Source: Carposina sasakii (taxonomy: Eukaryota > Arthropoda > Insecta > Lepidoptera > Carposinidae). Taken from it: a DNA stretch of 64,000 nucleotides. A program made the position numbers and the translations under genes. Positions 1 through 10,039 of the stretch are shown piece after piece (position 1 is the first letter of the stretch; every line of letters begins with the position of its first letter). Below the pieces are notes generated by a model. That model saw nothing but the letters and a program-made list of their open reading frames with translations, searched no databases and was not told the DNA's origin. The stretch spans positions 1,116,001-1,180,000 of the forward strand of contig CP053152.1 in NCBI GenBank assembly GCA_014607495.2, read 5' to 3'.

Positions 1-151
1 GTTTGTTTGTAGGTACTTACGAGTAGGTAACTTGTTTTGCAACTCTGTTATCAGTATTGAAAGGTGTGATATCCAATCTATCGAAAGACGTGAAATACAA
101 ACGTCTAGTCCATTAATTACCCATATTCTGCAAATGTAATTTTAGATAGAT

Positions 152-221
152 CATCATCATTTACAGCCCTGAGAAGTCCACTGTTGAACATAGGCCTCCC
201 CCAACAACCTTCACTCCGACC
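152..221 (-). mobile_element. RTE-like LINE, 70-bp 5'-truncated 3' end
   Basis: Matches the extreme 3' end of the larger RTE-like copies at 10040, 15590 and 50014. It starts with the (ATC)n tail and reads as minus strand. A 9-bp direct repeat TAGATAGAT flanks it (143-151 and 222-230), as expected for a target-primed, strongly 5'-truncated insertion. Confidence 0.75.
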
Positions 222-231
222 TAGATAGATA

Positions 232-1375
232 TAACATTACATTTGGCTGGCTGTTGTTGAAAAAATTACACCCCCTATTATACCTACATACCTGCCTCCT
301 TATTCTTATTTTTTTAATAGATACGTGTGTTTTATTATGTTAAGTCCTATTATAGATGCTTTATTAAGAATGTATCTACTCAAAATAATATGAAATAGGG
401 ACACGTAAAAACATTTGTTACTAATTTCATAGGAATGCAACGCCACAATTTCTTAATGCAAGCAATTTAAAACATAAATGAAGAAAAATTAAACTGACCA
501 ACTTGAAAAATAAATTTCTTTCGCGAATTTTATCCACTTGATATAATATAACATAAAACAAGACTGCTAAATCAAAGGAAGCACATAGCCCGTAACACAA
601 TAAACCAATAAAACAGGAATATAAATAAAAATAACTGCCCCGTTATAAATATTGTGGAGTACTTTTGTATATAGTCGGTATATCAAGGCTCAGGGTGGCG
701 TGTCACACCACTTGAGTTATAGCGTCACAGAACATAAAATATACAACAAAAACTGTTGTTCTTCCAACAGTTTTGCCCCATATTAAGAATGAGCACAAAC
801 AGAATGTGGATTTGGCACAGGCGCTGGGATGATGGAGTCGAATTGTACTAGAAAAATTTGACAATACCATTTGATGTTCCTTAACCGTAGCCTATTATGT
901 CCATAATAATGTATCCTTAGGGAAACTAAAGGAGGCTATGTAGTCAAAGGCTATAATAAAATTAGCTCTTGTATTTTTGTTAATTAACATAAAAGATATC
1001 TACTAAAATGTAATGCAGTAGATAAATTGTACATACTTCGAGGTTAAATTCGCATCTAGTTGTCGTTACAACAGACTAATGTTCTAGACTTCTACAGAAT
1101 AGCCTATTATTGTAAACTTTAGCACTAGAAATAGCCACTAACAGCTTTTAGTTCCGCTTGAAGTTACATGTTAAGTATGCTCATCTTATATGCAACAAAT
1201 TAGAAAAACTTATCAGAACTTTTGAAAATGGTGATTGACAAGAGCGATTAGTTGATGATTAGTATCATCTAAATCGATTCATATACTCAGTCTTCATAAT
1301 GTATGATCGTGATGAAATAACATCTGCATAGATACATCGCCGGGAAGTCCATTATATACTTTTGATTTTGTTAAT
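232..1375. other. AT-rich stretch, nothing recognised
   Basis: No sustained reading frame, no inverted repeat and no match to the repeat families seen elsewhere in the window. Confidence 0.5.
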
Positions 1376-1383
1376 ACTTTTCT

Positions 1384-1941
1384 GAGTATGGCGAACTTTT
1401 TGACAAATTAATTTTTTCTTACAGCATTTTTTCATTTGCAAAATTTTCCAATTGGTTATTTTCTCTTTATCGAATTCCCCGGTTTCATTTTTTCTCAATA
1501 TTAATAATTCCATTCGTAAAATTGAACAATCTTGATAATTCCAAATATTATGTAGTTTATTACAAATATACAGGCACGCTCGTGAGGAATCCAAATAAAA
1601 TAAACCAGGAATACGCTGGTCATATTCAGGCACTAAATGTCGTATAAAGTTCTCAACTGAACTTTGAATTAAAAAGATGATTATTATTATAAACCTTGCC
1701 AGTTTAAAGCTGTACCAAAAGGAAGTTATTTTTCAAAGCTATCTAAAAGACTAAAAGATATCATAAAAAATAAATATTGGTAAAGTATGCGGTATGGAAT
1801 AATCTCACCTGTTAAAAAGCGATATCAGTAAATTAAACTTCGGCAAAATCCGCGAAATAAAACAAAAACTTCGGTAAATTTCGCAAATGGAAAAATTTGC
1901 TTTAAGAAAAAAATGATTTTGTCAAAAAGTTCGCCATACTC
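1384..1941 (-). mobile_element. 558-bp DNA transposon with 8-bp TSD
   Basis: The ends are inverted copies beginning GAGTATGGCGAACTTTTTGA. Similarity continues imperfectly for about 65 bases. The element is flanked by the perfect 8-bp repeat ACTTTTCT (1376-1383 and 1942-1949). An 8-bp TSD fits hAT-like or P-like elements. On the minus strand a frame of about 100 codons runs from within the element into its left inverted repeat and reads like protein (for example RIPGLFYLDSSRACLYIC). It has no Met start at its listed beginning (GTG codon), so it is probably a remnant of an internally deleted transposon ORF. Confidence 0.7.
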
Positions 1942-1949
1942 ACTTTTCT

Positions 1950-3134
1950 GTTACTTTGACGTTTACACGTGAGACATGTCGCTCTCATTCGTGCTGGAAC
2001 TACTGTTATTGTGTCACGGTCCTCTCCACAGCTTTCCTAATCCGTCCTCCACTCCGATTCAAGCCGAGTTCACGGGGTAATAAGTTATTTTTATTGTTTT
2101 TTGTTATTATGATTCTGTCCCCGGATTATTGTATGACGCACGGCCCGCGGATGCGTTTAATTGCTTTGAACGCGATAAATAATAAGATTAAGGTAGGAAT
2201 AGTTCGGAACACGCGGTGCCTGGCGGGATGAGTAACGGACTCTGGGCATATAGTTTGGATTTTTAAGCCACTGAGAACCATGGTTATTTGGTTGTCTTCT
2301 CACAGAATTGATTGGTATTATATTTATTATATCGCCCTTTATATTCCGTTAACCTCTTAAATCTCAGGGTTTCAAAGTTATCAAGATTTTATCATGCTTA
2401 TACTAATGAAATATAAATACGAGTATATAACAAAGAAAAAGGTTCTTCAGTTAAATTTTCAACTTGTACCTATGTGTGTTCAAATAATAGTTGGAATATT
2501 GTTTAGTACTACATTTTATATGTTCCTAGATTTCAAATGAAATAAATTGTAATGCTACGAGAATTATAAATAACATTTACAAAACAGCATAATAATAATA
2601 TGTAAATATTTTTTGATAACCCCTTTAATATCTAAATCCAATTTTCGTTATACTAAACCATAGTTAATTCTAACTAGTAGTTTATTTCACGGACTACAAG
2701 TATGTAATATACCAGTACTAGATATTCTATAAACACAGGTACTTAATCACATATAGGAAAACAACAAAGGCACGTGACGTAACCTCGTATTATAAACACT
2801 GAGATTTAGGCAGTTGATGCAAATAGACAGTGTACAGCAAATTTTTGAATAATGAACATAATTATCGAAATTATATTTCAACAATATCTGCTAAGTAGTT
2901 TTTGGGTGAAAAAAAAAATTATACTTATAAGTATAGTATAAAGTAATATAGGAGTAAAATATTTATGCACACTCTCACAAACTTATTTTTTATAGGTAAT
3001 ATTTATTTATTTATCTCTTTATCACACTATCTTTACATGTAATCTTAACCTGAGGCTAAGTTGTATCTAATCAATTATAATATTATTAGGTTATGTAGCA
3101 AAATGTGCAATATCTAATGGGGCTTGAATATCTG
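1950..3134. other. AT-rich stretch, nothing recognised
   Basis: A 91-codon frame at 1956-2231 is low-complexity and unsupported. No repeat match or inverted repeat seen. Confidence 0.45.
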
Positions 3135-3137
3135 TTA

Positions 3138-3310
3138 AGGTGGGTTCCCACGGTGCGTGATTTCGCGGACGGACGCGGACGCGCCGACGGCTACGGACGG
3201 ACGCGCACCACGGACGCGTCTGTATTACCACAGACGCTCCGTTTCCCACGATCCGTGGTGCGGGCTGGTGCGCGTCCGTCCGTAATATCACGCACCGTGG
3301 GCACCCACTT
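3138..3310. mobile_element. GC-rich palindromic MITE with TTA repeats
   Basis: A 173-bp block far richer in GC than its surroundings. Its ends are inverted: GGTGGGTTCCCACGGTGCGT at the left, and the complement with one or two changes at the right. TTA lies directly outside both ends (3135-3137 and 3311-3313), which fits the 3-bp TWA target of PIF/Harbinger elements. Two short overlapping ORFs here are by-products of the palindrome. Confidence 0.6.
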
Positions 3311-3313
3311 TTA

Positions 3314-4101
3314 GATATATTTGCACATTTTGTAAAGATACTTCGTGAACTACTTATTTGATTTAACAGCGACTAAACGGTTGTTAAGCTAGTCGTTGTT
3401 TGCAAAAGGTACGTTGTTTATTCCAATGTGTACCAACGTTAATATTATGTTCTTAATTTGTGTTCGCATGTTTAATTAAATCCGAAGATTATGGTGTCGC
3501 CGATTACTTAAATAAGTAATACTTACATACGAGTATATTATTAACGCAATTTTAAGATGTACAATAATAATAATAGTGGGATTTCTTTTGTGATCATGCT
3601 ACATTTTTAGGAACGCAGCCATGTTTACCTATATGTATGATAAAATAATAACCAGAATCTTTCGACTAGCTGACTCATCAATGCCAAGTTAGTAACCCAA
3701 ACCGCTTATCAGATACATTAATATAATATCAACTTAATAATAGGAAGAATAGATTTGACACTGTAAATATTGTGTTATTTTTGCAGGATAGAACACTAGA
3801 GTTTTGGTTAAAAACTTATTATGATAATCCTTTTAATTAAGTTTAAACATATAATGCGGGTAATGGCTGAGCCATTAGCTAAGTAGTTCATTTATAGGCG
3901 TTAATCGTCACAGAATTTCTCGGACACGAATAACCGAAGATAAATACCCTCATTAACTAATTACTAAAAAATATGCGCTCGCGCACCATTTTAATATCGC
4001 AGGTAACCTGACAAATATTTAGTCACAAACACTTGCTTGTGGATAGCAGACGCTTCACAAATATCGCGAAATACCGTATTGTATAACAGTGAAATTTTAC
4101 A
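3314..4101. other. Upstream region of the 254-aa gene
   Basis: Holds the promoter and 5' leader of the gene at 4102. I see no convincing TATA box or initiator at a sensible distance. AG sites at about 4010 and 4050 could be acceptors of a 5'-UTR intron, but this cannot be decided by eye. Confidence 0.35.
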
Positions 4102-4866
4102 ATGTCATCCACGCTGATTGATGTCGATATGATACTATCAAACAATGCAGAGTGGTTGAGATTAGACGAAGAATGGGGCAAACCAGTTGACCTAGATGTC
4201 GATGATGATCATCCCAAATTAAATCCAGCCTTCAGCTCTCTAGACCTCATGAAGTCTACATTCGACTCTTCAATACTTCTGAAGAAAGTGCGTCGAAAAG
4301 TCGGAAGGCAACTATCAAAGAAGCTCGATTACAACAACTTTTTAGAAGACCTGCAACAAAACCAGCATCAGGAGTTGCCAGAGAAGCAGTTCTACTTCAT
4401 CAACGGACAAATAATATCAGCGTATTCTGTCGAACAGATCTGCAATCGAATCGATGATGTATTCCAATCGGTTGAGAGGTTGTACTCAGCCACAAGCACA
4501 GTGAGAACTAGAAGGAAGTCTAAAGCTAAGCCTAAGCCGAAGTTGCCAGATGTCGTACAGTGCAGTATATCAACTAGTGGACTATCCTTTGATGATACTG
4601 TTGACTTTGAGAAGGAGAAAACTGATAATGATGACGTAGACAGGTATATTGATGAGGTGTTCCAGCAGTTGAACTCGACGATAGTAAGTCTTTCGCGTGA
4701 GAACTTGCATGAGACTAACAAGGAATCTGTTTCGACTCTAGTAAAGAAGTTTAGTGAAATATTGAACAATCCATCGGTGATTTGTAATCCGAGAAAGAAG
4801 AGGGAGTGTTGTGACAGGTTTAAGGACTTGGTTGAGTTTTGGAAAGGTCGTGCTGCTAAAGAGTGA
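4102..4866 (+). CDS. Unrecognised single-exon gene, 254 aa
   Basis: A complete ATG-to-TGA reading frame, far longer than other non-transposon frames here. The start has A at -3 (ACAATGT). I do not recognise the family. The protein is hydrophilic, with no signal peptide or membrane segment. It has an acidic stretch (residues 26-37), a basic cluster (61-74, KKVRRKVGRQLSKK) and a second basic, lysine/proline-rich run (135-147, RTRRKSKAKPKPK) that resembles a nuclear localisation signal. Two segments resemble each other: RIDDVFQSVERL (116-127) and RYIDEVFQQLNS (181-192), suggesting a duplicated helix. The C-terminus (213-254) is basic with a Cys-Cys pair. An AATAAA lies 76 bases past the stop. 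No transposase or RT motif is visible and no TSD flanks it, so I favour a host gene. A nuclear role is only inference from the basic runs. The antisense frame is a shadow. Confidence 0.8.
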   Translation: MSSTLIDVDMILSNNAEWLRLDEEWGKPVDLDVDDDHPKLNPAFSSLDLMKSTFDSSILLKKVRRKVGRQLSKKLDYNNFLEDLQQNQHQELPEKQFYFINGQIISAYSVEQICNRIDDVFQSVERLYSATSTVRTRRKSKAKPKPKLPDVVQCSISTSGLSFDDTVDFEKEKTDNDDVDRYIDEVFQQLNSTIVSLSRENLHETNKESVSTLVKKFSEILNNPSVICNPRKKRECCDRFKDLVEFWKGRAAKE

Positions 4867-4941
4867 AAGGTTAAAAGTTAAAGGGTAAATGGTGAAAAGT
4901 GATAGGTTGAATAGTTGTAAAATCAATGGCTTATGTGCATG

Positions 4942-4947
4942 AATAAA
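4942..4947 (+). promoter_or_regulatory. Polyadenylation signal AATAAA
   Basis: Canonical AATAAA 76 bases after the stop of the 254-codon gene, on the same strand. A second AATAAA at 5415-5420 could serve as a distal site. Confidence 0.55.
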
Positions 4948-5215
4948 CTTTGATAGTACATAATAAGCAATTGATAAGAAACCATAACAAAATTATATTA
5001 GTTTTTTTTATTAGATGCATGAACATTGGTTAACTGTTGAGCTGAGTCAAAAGAGGTTCACTGTCTTGTGATAGAGCCACATAGTTGTTTATGTAGGTAC
5101 CTATATGTATTAACTTGAAAAAACTTTAAATTATTATAATTGTATAATGGCGTGTACTTTAAATATTAAATTTTAAGCTTAAATTCATAGTTTTTAGCAA
5201 AACTACAAAGATCTA

Positions 5216-5278
5216 ATTAATGAAAGATTAGTTAGAAAATAATGTTCAATAATTATTGAACTAGACTTTCATTAATTA
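5216..5278. repeat. AT-rich inverted repeat
   Basis: ATTAATGAAAG with trailing bases at the left is mirrored by CTTTCATTAAT at the right. The centre holds the perfect palindrome GTTCAATAATTATTGAAC. It lies about 350 bases past the gene's stop. Confidence 0.5.
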
Positions 5279-5914
5279 ATTAATAATAAATTATAATTTA
5301 TTATCTTTGTTCTCTTTACCATTCGAGGTAAATTATCATTATGTAATTATGTACAAAATATAATTTAATGTTTCCGTTGTGTTATTATGTGTAATAATTT
5401 GTGAATTGTTTTTAAATAAATGTGAATTATGTAGCTCAACTTTTATTTGTTCCAACTTGATGATGTAATAATATTTTTTTATTTATCCCGAGATTTCAAA
5501 GAACTGGATATTAAAGAACTCCTTGATTCTATAAAGTTTTTTTAATACAGTTATTTATTCTAACATAGAATTATTTATATCATATCACTTAATTATTATA
5601 TGAACTTTATAAGTAGGTACTTATATAAAGTAAATGACTAGATAACTTAAGTAAATGAATCTTCATAAATTCAAGTTAGTTGTTATATTTAAAACAACTT
5701 ACCATTTAAGCAACTAAGCTAATGCATTCTACTTATGCTACCTGCAAAACACTAATTCATATATCACAATAAAACGTCCGGCGATACTTAGGCACGTCCT
5801 CCACGAACGTGTAAACCGCTGCGATACATATTTCAACGTCAGGATGGCTGATGGCCTGTCGATTTTTTCTCAAATTATTTATACGGTATGATTACTTGAT
5901 ATGTTCTGCAAAGT

Positions 5915-5968
5915 TGGCTAATCTCCGTCGAGATTGACCACCATGACCGAAATTCAGTTGGAGACATA
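5915..5968 (-). repeat. Fragment of dispersed repeat G
   Basis: Reads on the minus strand as the start of the repeat also present at 21425-21640 (CTCC...TTTCGGTCA...GGAGATT). Short, so likely a relic. Confidence 0.4.
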
Positions 5969-5989
5969 GAAATAGACAGATCTTTATTA

Positions 5990-6229
5990 TAAATATGTTT
6001 TTTTAAGAAATGAAAAAATTCTTCACCCGAGTGGGACTCGAACCCACGACCTCTCGCATTCCGTGCAGAGCTCTCATCAACTGAGCTACCGGGTCAATTA
6101 TTCGGATGACGAATTTGACCATCTCTCTTAAACTTTTTATTCTTACATGACGTTTTTAGGACCGTTTTTTTTTTAACCCGATAGCAATACACTAGCCAAA
6201 TCTCGATACAGTAAACAAAGCTGAACCTC
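5990..6229 (-). mobile_element. SINE-T copy (internal tRNA-like box)
   Basis: On the minus strand it has an A-box-like TAGCTCAGTTG and B-box GGTTCGAGTCC inside a tRNA-like segment (about 6023-6096), preceded by a ~130-bp leader and followed by an A/T-rich tail. A 9-bp TSD TCTTTATTA flanks it (5981-5989 and 6230-6238). Confidence 0.75.
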
Positions 6230-6624
6230 TCTTTATTAGCTAAAACAACACAGATAATAAAGGATTGTAAGTGTGGTGGTACAATTTAAATTATATATCA
6301 ATAGTCGAACAAGCGAATCATAATCAGCCTGCCGAAATGCAGTGCCGTGGACTCATCGCCTAACCATTACTGCATACCCAGCTCCACATGGGGCTGGTCG
6401 CTATTAGTTAAGGAGCTGGCGGGACGCGTGGCTCAGTGGCAGCGGACCGAGTTCGGAGCTAAATCACATCGCGGACCTTAGGGGTACAGGAAACACACAG
6501 ATCTGGAAAGGTTGACAAACGCAGCGGTTTTAGAAATTGACAATACTACTAAAATTACGGTTTCCAATGATAGCGTTGCCTCGTCTTATAGTGGCCGTAT
6601 GAAATAACCTCATGTATGTATAGA

Positions 6625-6735
6625 AAAAAACCCGACTGTATAAAATTTTTACCCCGGTGTCACCCTCACGACTAAGACGAATCTAATGACACCTCTCAAG
6701 GTTAAATGCGACAAGCCGTTTAGTCTTTAGAGTGT
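6625..6735 (+). repeat. Dispersed repeat J
   Basis: Runs from AAAAAACCCGACTG to the region AAGCCGTTTAGTCTTTAGAG. The same sequence occurs inverted at 27555-27685, which establishes it as a repeat. Class unknown. Confidence 0.45.
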
Positions 6736-6942
6736 GCCAAATATAGGTACATACATACGAACATACACTAGAAAAACATAACCCTTCGTCTGGCGTAGCC
6801 GGGTAAAAGACAGCCACCTTTACGGTACCGACATGTGTATCTTTACGGCCGCTATGACAGCACCATCGCTGTCCTAGAAAGAAATAGTTAGTTTAAGTAG
6901 GTAGGTATTTATAAAACACTGACAATCTATACTAATATATTA

Positions 6943-7165
6943 TTTATATTATAATATTATAAAGCTGAAGAGTTTGTTTGTTTGTTTGTTTGTTTGTTTG
7001 TTTGAATGCGCTAATCTCAGGAACTACTGGTCTGATTTGAAAAATTCTTTCAGTGTAAGATAGCCCGTTTATCGAGGAAGTCTATAGGGTATATAGCAAT
7101 CCGCTCCGGTTTCGCACGGGTGCAATGCCCCCTTTCGCGGACGAAGTCGTGGGCGACCGCTAGTC
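6943..7165 (+). repeat. Dispersed repeat with (GTTT)n and GACGAAGTCGTGGGC end
   Basis: Starts in TATAATATTATAAAGCTGAA, contains a GTTT microsatellite (6974-7003), and ends GACGAAGTCGTGGGCGACCG. I recall this kind of sequence as widespread in Lepidoptera. Class not determined. Confidence 0.45.
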
Positions 7166-7398
7166 CCACAATAAGATCAAATGGACTTGTACCGCGTGTT
7201 GTATAGTTAAGGTTAGTTAAACTAGTGAATTATTAATTGACTATTTAAATACATACTTCAATATTATAGTTTTTTTACTCAGTCTCCAATTAGAGAATTT
7301 TGTTGGCTATTAGGAAATTAGGCTCAAGGTAGCAATTAAATAAACAGTTTTGTAGGTTGGGTAAATAATAACATTTAAGTATAGACACTGTTATTTTC

Positions 7399-7752
7399 TA
7401 AAATTATTAATAAAGAAATGGAAAAAATTCCTCACCCGGGTGGGAATCGAACCCACGACCCCTGCATTCCGCGTGTCAGTGCTCTAACCACTAAGCCACC
7501 GGGTCAATTACTTGGATGACGAATTTTACCATCTCTTTTCTAAATTACATATTGGCAACGTTATTTTTCATCCCGATAGCTATACATACACTAGCCAAAT
7601 CTCGGCAAACAAAGCTGAATCCCTCAGCACAATGTTTAAAGATGAAACGATCAACCATATCCTAACGCATTATATTAATGGAGAAGTGTTTTTATAAATT
7701 TATCTTAGTCGAGATATTATATATTATAAAATTATTAATAAAGAAATGGAAA
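7399..7752 (-). mobile_element. SINE-T copy with extra leader (dimer-like)
   Basis: A full SINE-T unit (7399-7650, tRNA-like box about 7430-7506) plus about 105 further bases that end in a second copy of the family's 3' end. The 26 bases at 7727-7752 are identical to those at 7399-7424. The whole is bracketed by the 12-bp repeat ACTGTTATTTTC (7387-7398 and 7753-7764). This suggests a read-through RNA that began in an upstream copy and was inserted as one piece. An alternative is two separate events with a coincidental flank. Confidence 0.7.
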
Positions 7753-7774
7753 ACTGTTATTTTCATTTTAATCA

Positions 7775-7943
7775 GTAGAACAATATGGTCGATTCCGGCA
7801 GTCACACTTAAACCTAAACCTAATCTTAATCAGGTCTATCTCTCTCCGTTCTTAATATAAATGGCTGAGAGAGAATAGGACAGATAGGACTAATTTTACG
7901 TTTAGGTTTAAGTGCGACTGTCGGAATTGACCATAATGTCTAG
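7775..7943. mobile_element. Foldback MITE FB-2
   Basis: Near-palindromic element with outer ends related to TAGACAATATGGTCAATTC and inner arms TTAAACCTAAAC in opposite orientations. Related copies lie at 22182, 34051 and 46933. I see no clear TSD. Confidence 0.6.
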
Positions 7944-8009
7944 CATATAATTTTGTCCTGCTTTTCGTATTGTTTTAATTTACTGTCCTGTGCTAATGCG
8001 AGGCTACAC

Positions 8010-8460
8010 TAGAATAGATCAGGGCTATTGTATTAGGCATTGAGCAAGTAACTTACCATGGAGAAGAAATAAAAGAGGAGCAGCAGCTAAGTATATTTTA
8101 ATACAAAAATAGTGTGCCGCTGAGCGGGGGCGAAGTATGGGCAGGGCTACAGTGTTAGGACATTCTAACACTGTAGCCCTACCCATTTACATAGAAACCA
8201 CCTTGTAGTGCTAGCCAAACTACTTGCATAAGCGTGTGGTTACAGCTACTGCGCTACACACACTGGCCCTGACGCTCCGCCCCTATCATGACGTCATGGC
8301 CTCACGATTGCCACACGACTCACTTCATAGTCCCACCTCCTCTTTTATATCTTCTCCGTGTAACTTACTGATCTTACATTTAACTCCGGAATGCTAAACG
8401 TGGCAGTATGATCTTATTTATCATCTTGCAGTTCTACCCCATTTAGGAAACAGCCGTGTA
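8010..8460 (-). repeat. Dispersed repeat A, split by a hAT-like MITE
   Basis: Left part (8010-8056) and right part (8361-8460) together read as one minus-strand copy of repeat A: the reverse of TATTCTAGTGAAGCC on the left, and GATCATGCAGTTCTACCCCA-like sequence on the right. The split is exactly the MITE at 8057-8360. Confidence 0.5.
8057..8360 (-). mobile_element. hAT-like MITE-1, copy 1
   Basis: 304 bp with inverted ends CATGGAGAAGAAATAAAAGA and the complement of CACGGAGAAGATATAAAAGA. It is flanked by the perfect 8-bp TSD TAACTTAC (8049-8056 and 8361-8368). The interior is reverse-oriented relative to the copies at 11455 and 46989. It has no coding capacity. Confidence 0.85.
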
Positions 8461-8820
8461 TATGCGCATGTATGTATGTTTTTCGTACAGGTTTTGTACG
8501 TGCTACGGACTACGAAACTACTACAAAATCAGTCTGTTTAGATAAAGTAACATCGATTCTCTATCGAATCGATAGAAGTGCGTCAGTCAATAATTCTATT
8601 AGGAAGAAACGTTTTATAACGTGAAGTTCATCGGGAAGATGTCACGAACGTCACTGCGAAACGGTGTTGTTCTACGGTTTCTGTACTGCACCATTTAATC
8701 AATTTACACTATAATCTCACAGCTCAGGCATATAAATTATCTAAATAATTCTAACATATTTAGTTACTTTTGGACTTATGTCATACATAAGTGTGCGCAT
8801 CTCGTAACTTATATAGGTAA

Positions 8821-9440
8821 TCTATACATCTATACATATAATAAAAATGAAACGGATCGCTGTCTTTACATGGAAGATATACAGGGTGTAACAGAAAGGG
8901 TATGTTAAGCTAAAAGCTATGTAAATGGCCCACTATAGAGAACCTATTTCCAAAATTTCAGACTCTAAATCACATGTTTATTTTTGAAGATTGTATGAAC
9001 ATTCCTGGCTTGTTTTGGAATTCTCCATACTATCTGGAAAAATAAACAAGTGATTTCGAGCCTCAAATTTTGTGGGTAGGTTCCTTATAGTGGGCTATTT
9101 ACATAGCTTTTCGCTTAACATACCCTTTCTGTTACACCCTGTATAAGAAAAAATATTAAAGAATACCTTTGACAACGCAATAGTACCCAAAACAATGATT
9201 TTTGGAATTTTTGTCTGTTTGTCGGTTTGTTTGTTTGTCTGTGCGTTTGTGCACGCTAATCTCAGAAACGGCTAAACCGATTTTGATGCAGTTTTCAGGA
9301 ATATATTGTGACAGGTCCCACTTAACATATAGGCTACCTTTTATCCCGGGAAAATGTTTTTATCCCGGATAATTTAGATATTTTGTTGTTTTTTTTTCTG
9401 TAGTCCACGCGGACGGAGTCGCGGGCGTCCACCAGTCAGT
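8821..9440 (+). repeat. Dispersed repeat E, interrupted by FB-1
   Basis: Runs from TATACATATAATAAAAATGA to GACGGAGTCGCGGGCGTCC. The uninterrupted relative at 33290-33655 aligns on both sides of the insert at 8882-9141, so this is one older copy split by a younger element. Confidence 0.6.
8882..9141. mobile_element. Foldback MITE FB-1, complete copy
   Basis: The ends CAGGGTGTAACAGAAAGGGT are mirrored, and the inverted similarity extends over most of the 260 bp. TA lies outside both ends (8880-8881 and 9142-9143), consistent with TA-targeting Tc1/mariner-like transposition. Confidence 0.75.
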
Positions 9441-9445
9441 ACTAA

Positions 9446-9770
9446 ATACAAATATGTATTCACATTTATATTTCCAAACGCTGCGGTCCACAACACAATC
9501 ATCAGCCTTATGTTTCCCGCGCACTGACCGGAAGCTCAAAGTTATTCCTAGTTGGTAAGTTGGACAGTTTTGTCAATTTATGACCAGCACAACAACGTGC
9601 CAGCTAATTGAGTCGCCGTATCTGCTGGAACTTAAGGAGTCATATTCGCTGATGTTATTGTGAATGACGTAGGTACTTGGATGTTTACTTGTGATCTTCT
9701 AGCTGATGTTTGCAACATCGTCCATGCCACCAAAATTAGTGGTATTGTGTTATTGTACAATGTATATAGG
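9446..9770. other. Nothing recognised
   Basis: No frame, inverted repeat or family match beyond a short CAATCATCAGCC motif. Confidence 0.4.
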
Positions 9771-9774
9771 TGTC

Positions 9775-9955
9775 ATCAAAGGGGTATGTGAGAAACTATC
9801 CACAAATTTTATACTGGAAATCACACCTTAATTTTTCCAGATAGTGCAAACTCAGGAATGTACATAATTGAAAAATAAACATGAAAAAATAAACATAAAT
9901 GATTTCGAGTTTTAAATATTGTGGATAGTTTCTTTATATAAGCCACCCCCTTATA
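9775..9955 (+). mobile_element. FB-1 related, diverged copy
   Basis: Shares GGGGTATGTGAGAAAC and TTGTGGATAGTTTC-type arms and the AAATAAACATGA centre with FB-1. The CAGGGTG ends are lost. Confidence 0.45.
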
Positions 9956-10039
9956 ACGTGTATAAGTTCATCATAATGCCAAGTTCCATCATAATGAGTT
10001 CGGTAGCTTTTTCATTCGTGTCACATTAAATCTTATCAT

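Noticed and set aside
1956..2231. 91-codon frame following the 558-bp element
   Set aside because: Irregular composition, no motif, no polyadenylation signal nearby; likely chance.
3091..3314. Two overlapping arginine/glycine-rich frames on opposite strands
   Set aside because: Both lie in the GC-rich palindromic MITE; mirror-image frames are expected there.
4392..4769. 125-codon antisense frame
   Set aside because: It is a shadow of the 254-codon gene, with no start context or signal of its own.
6421..6500. GCGTGGCTCAGTGGCAGCGG resembles an A box
   Set aside because: No B box at the right distance and no second copy seen; too weak to call a SINE.
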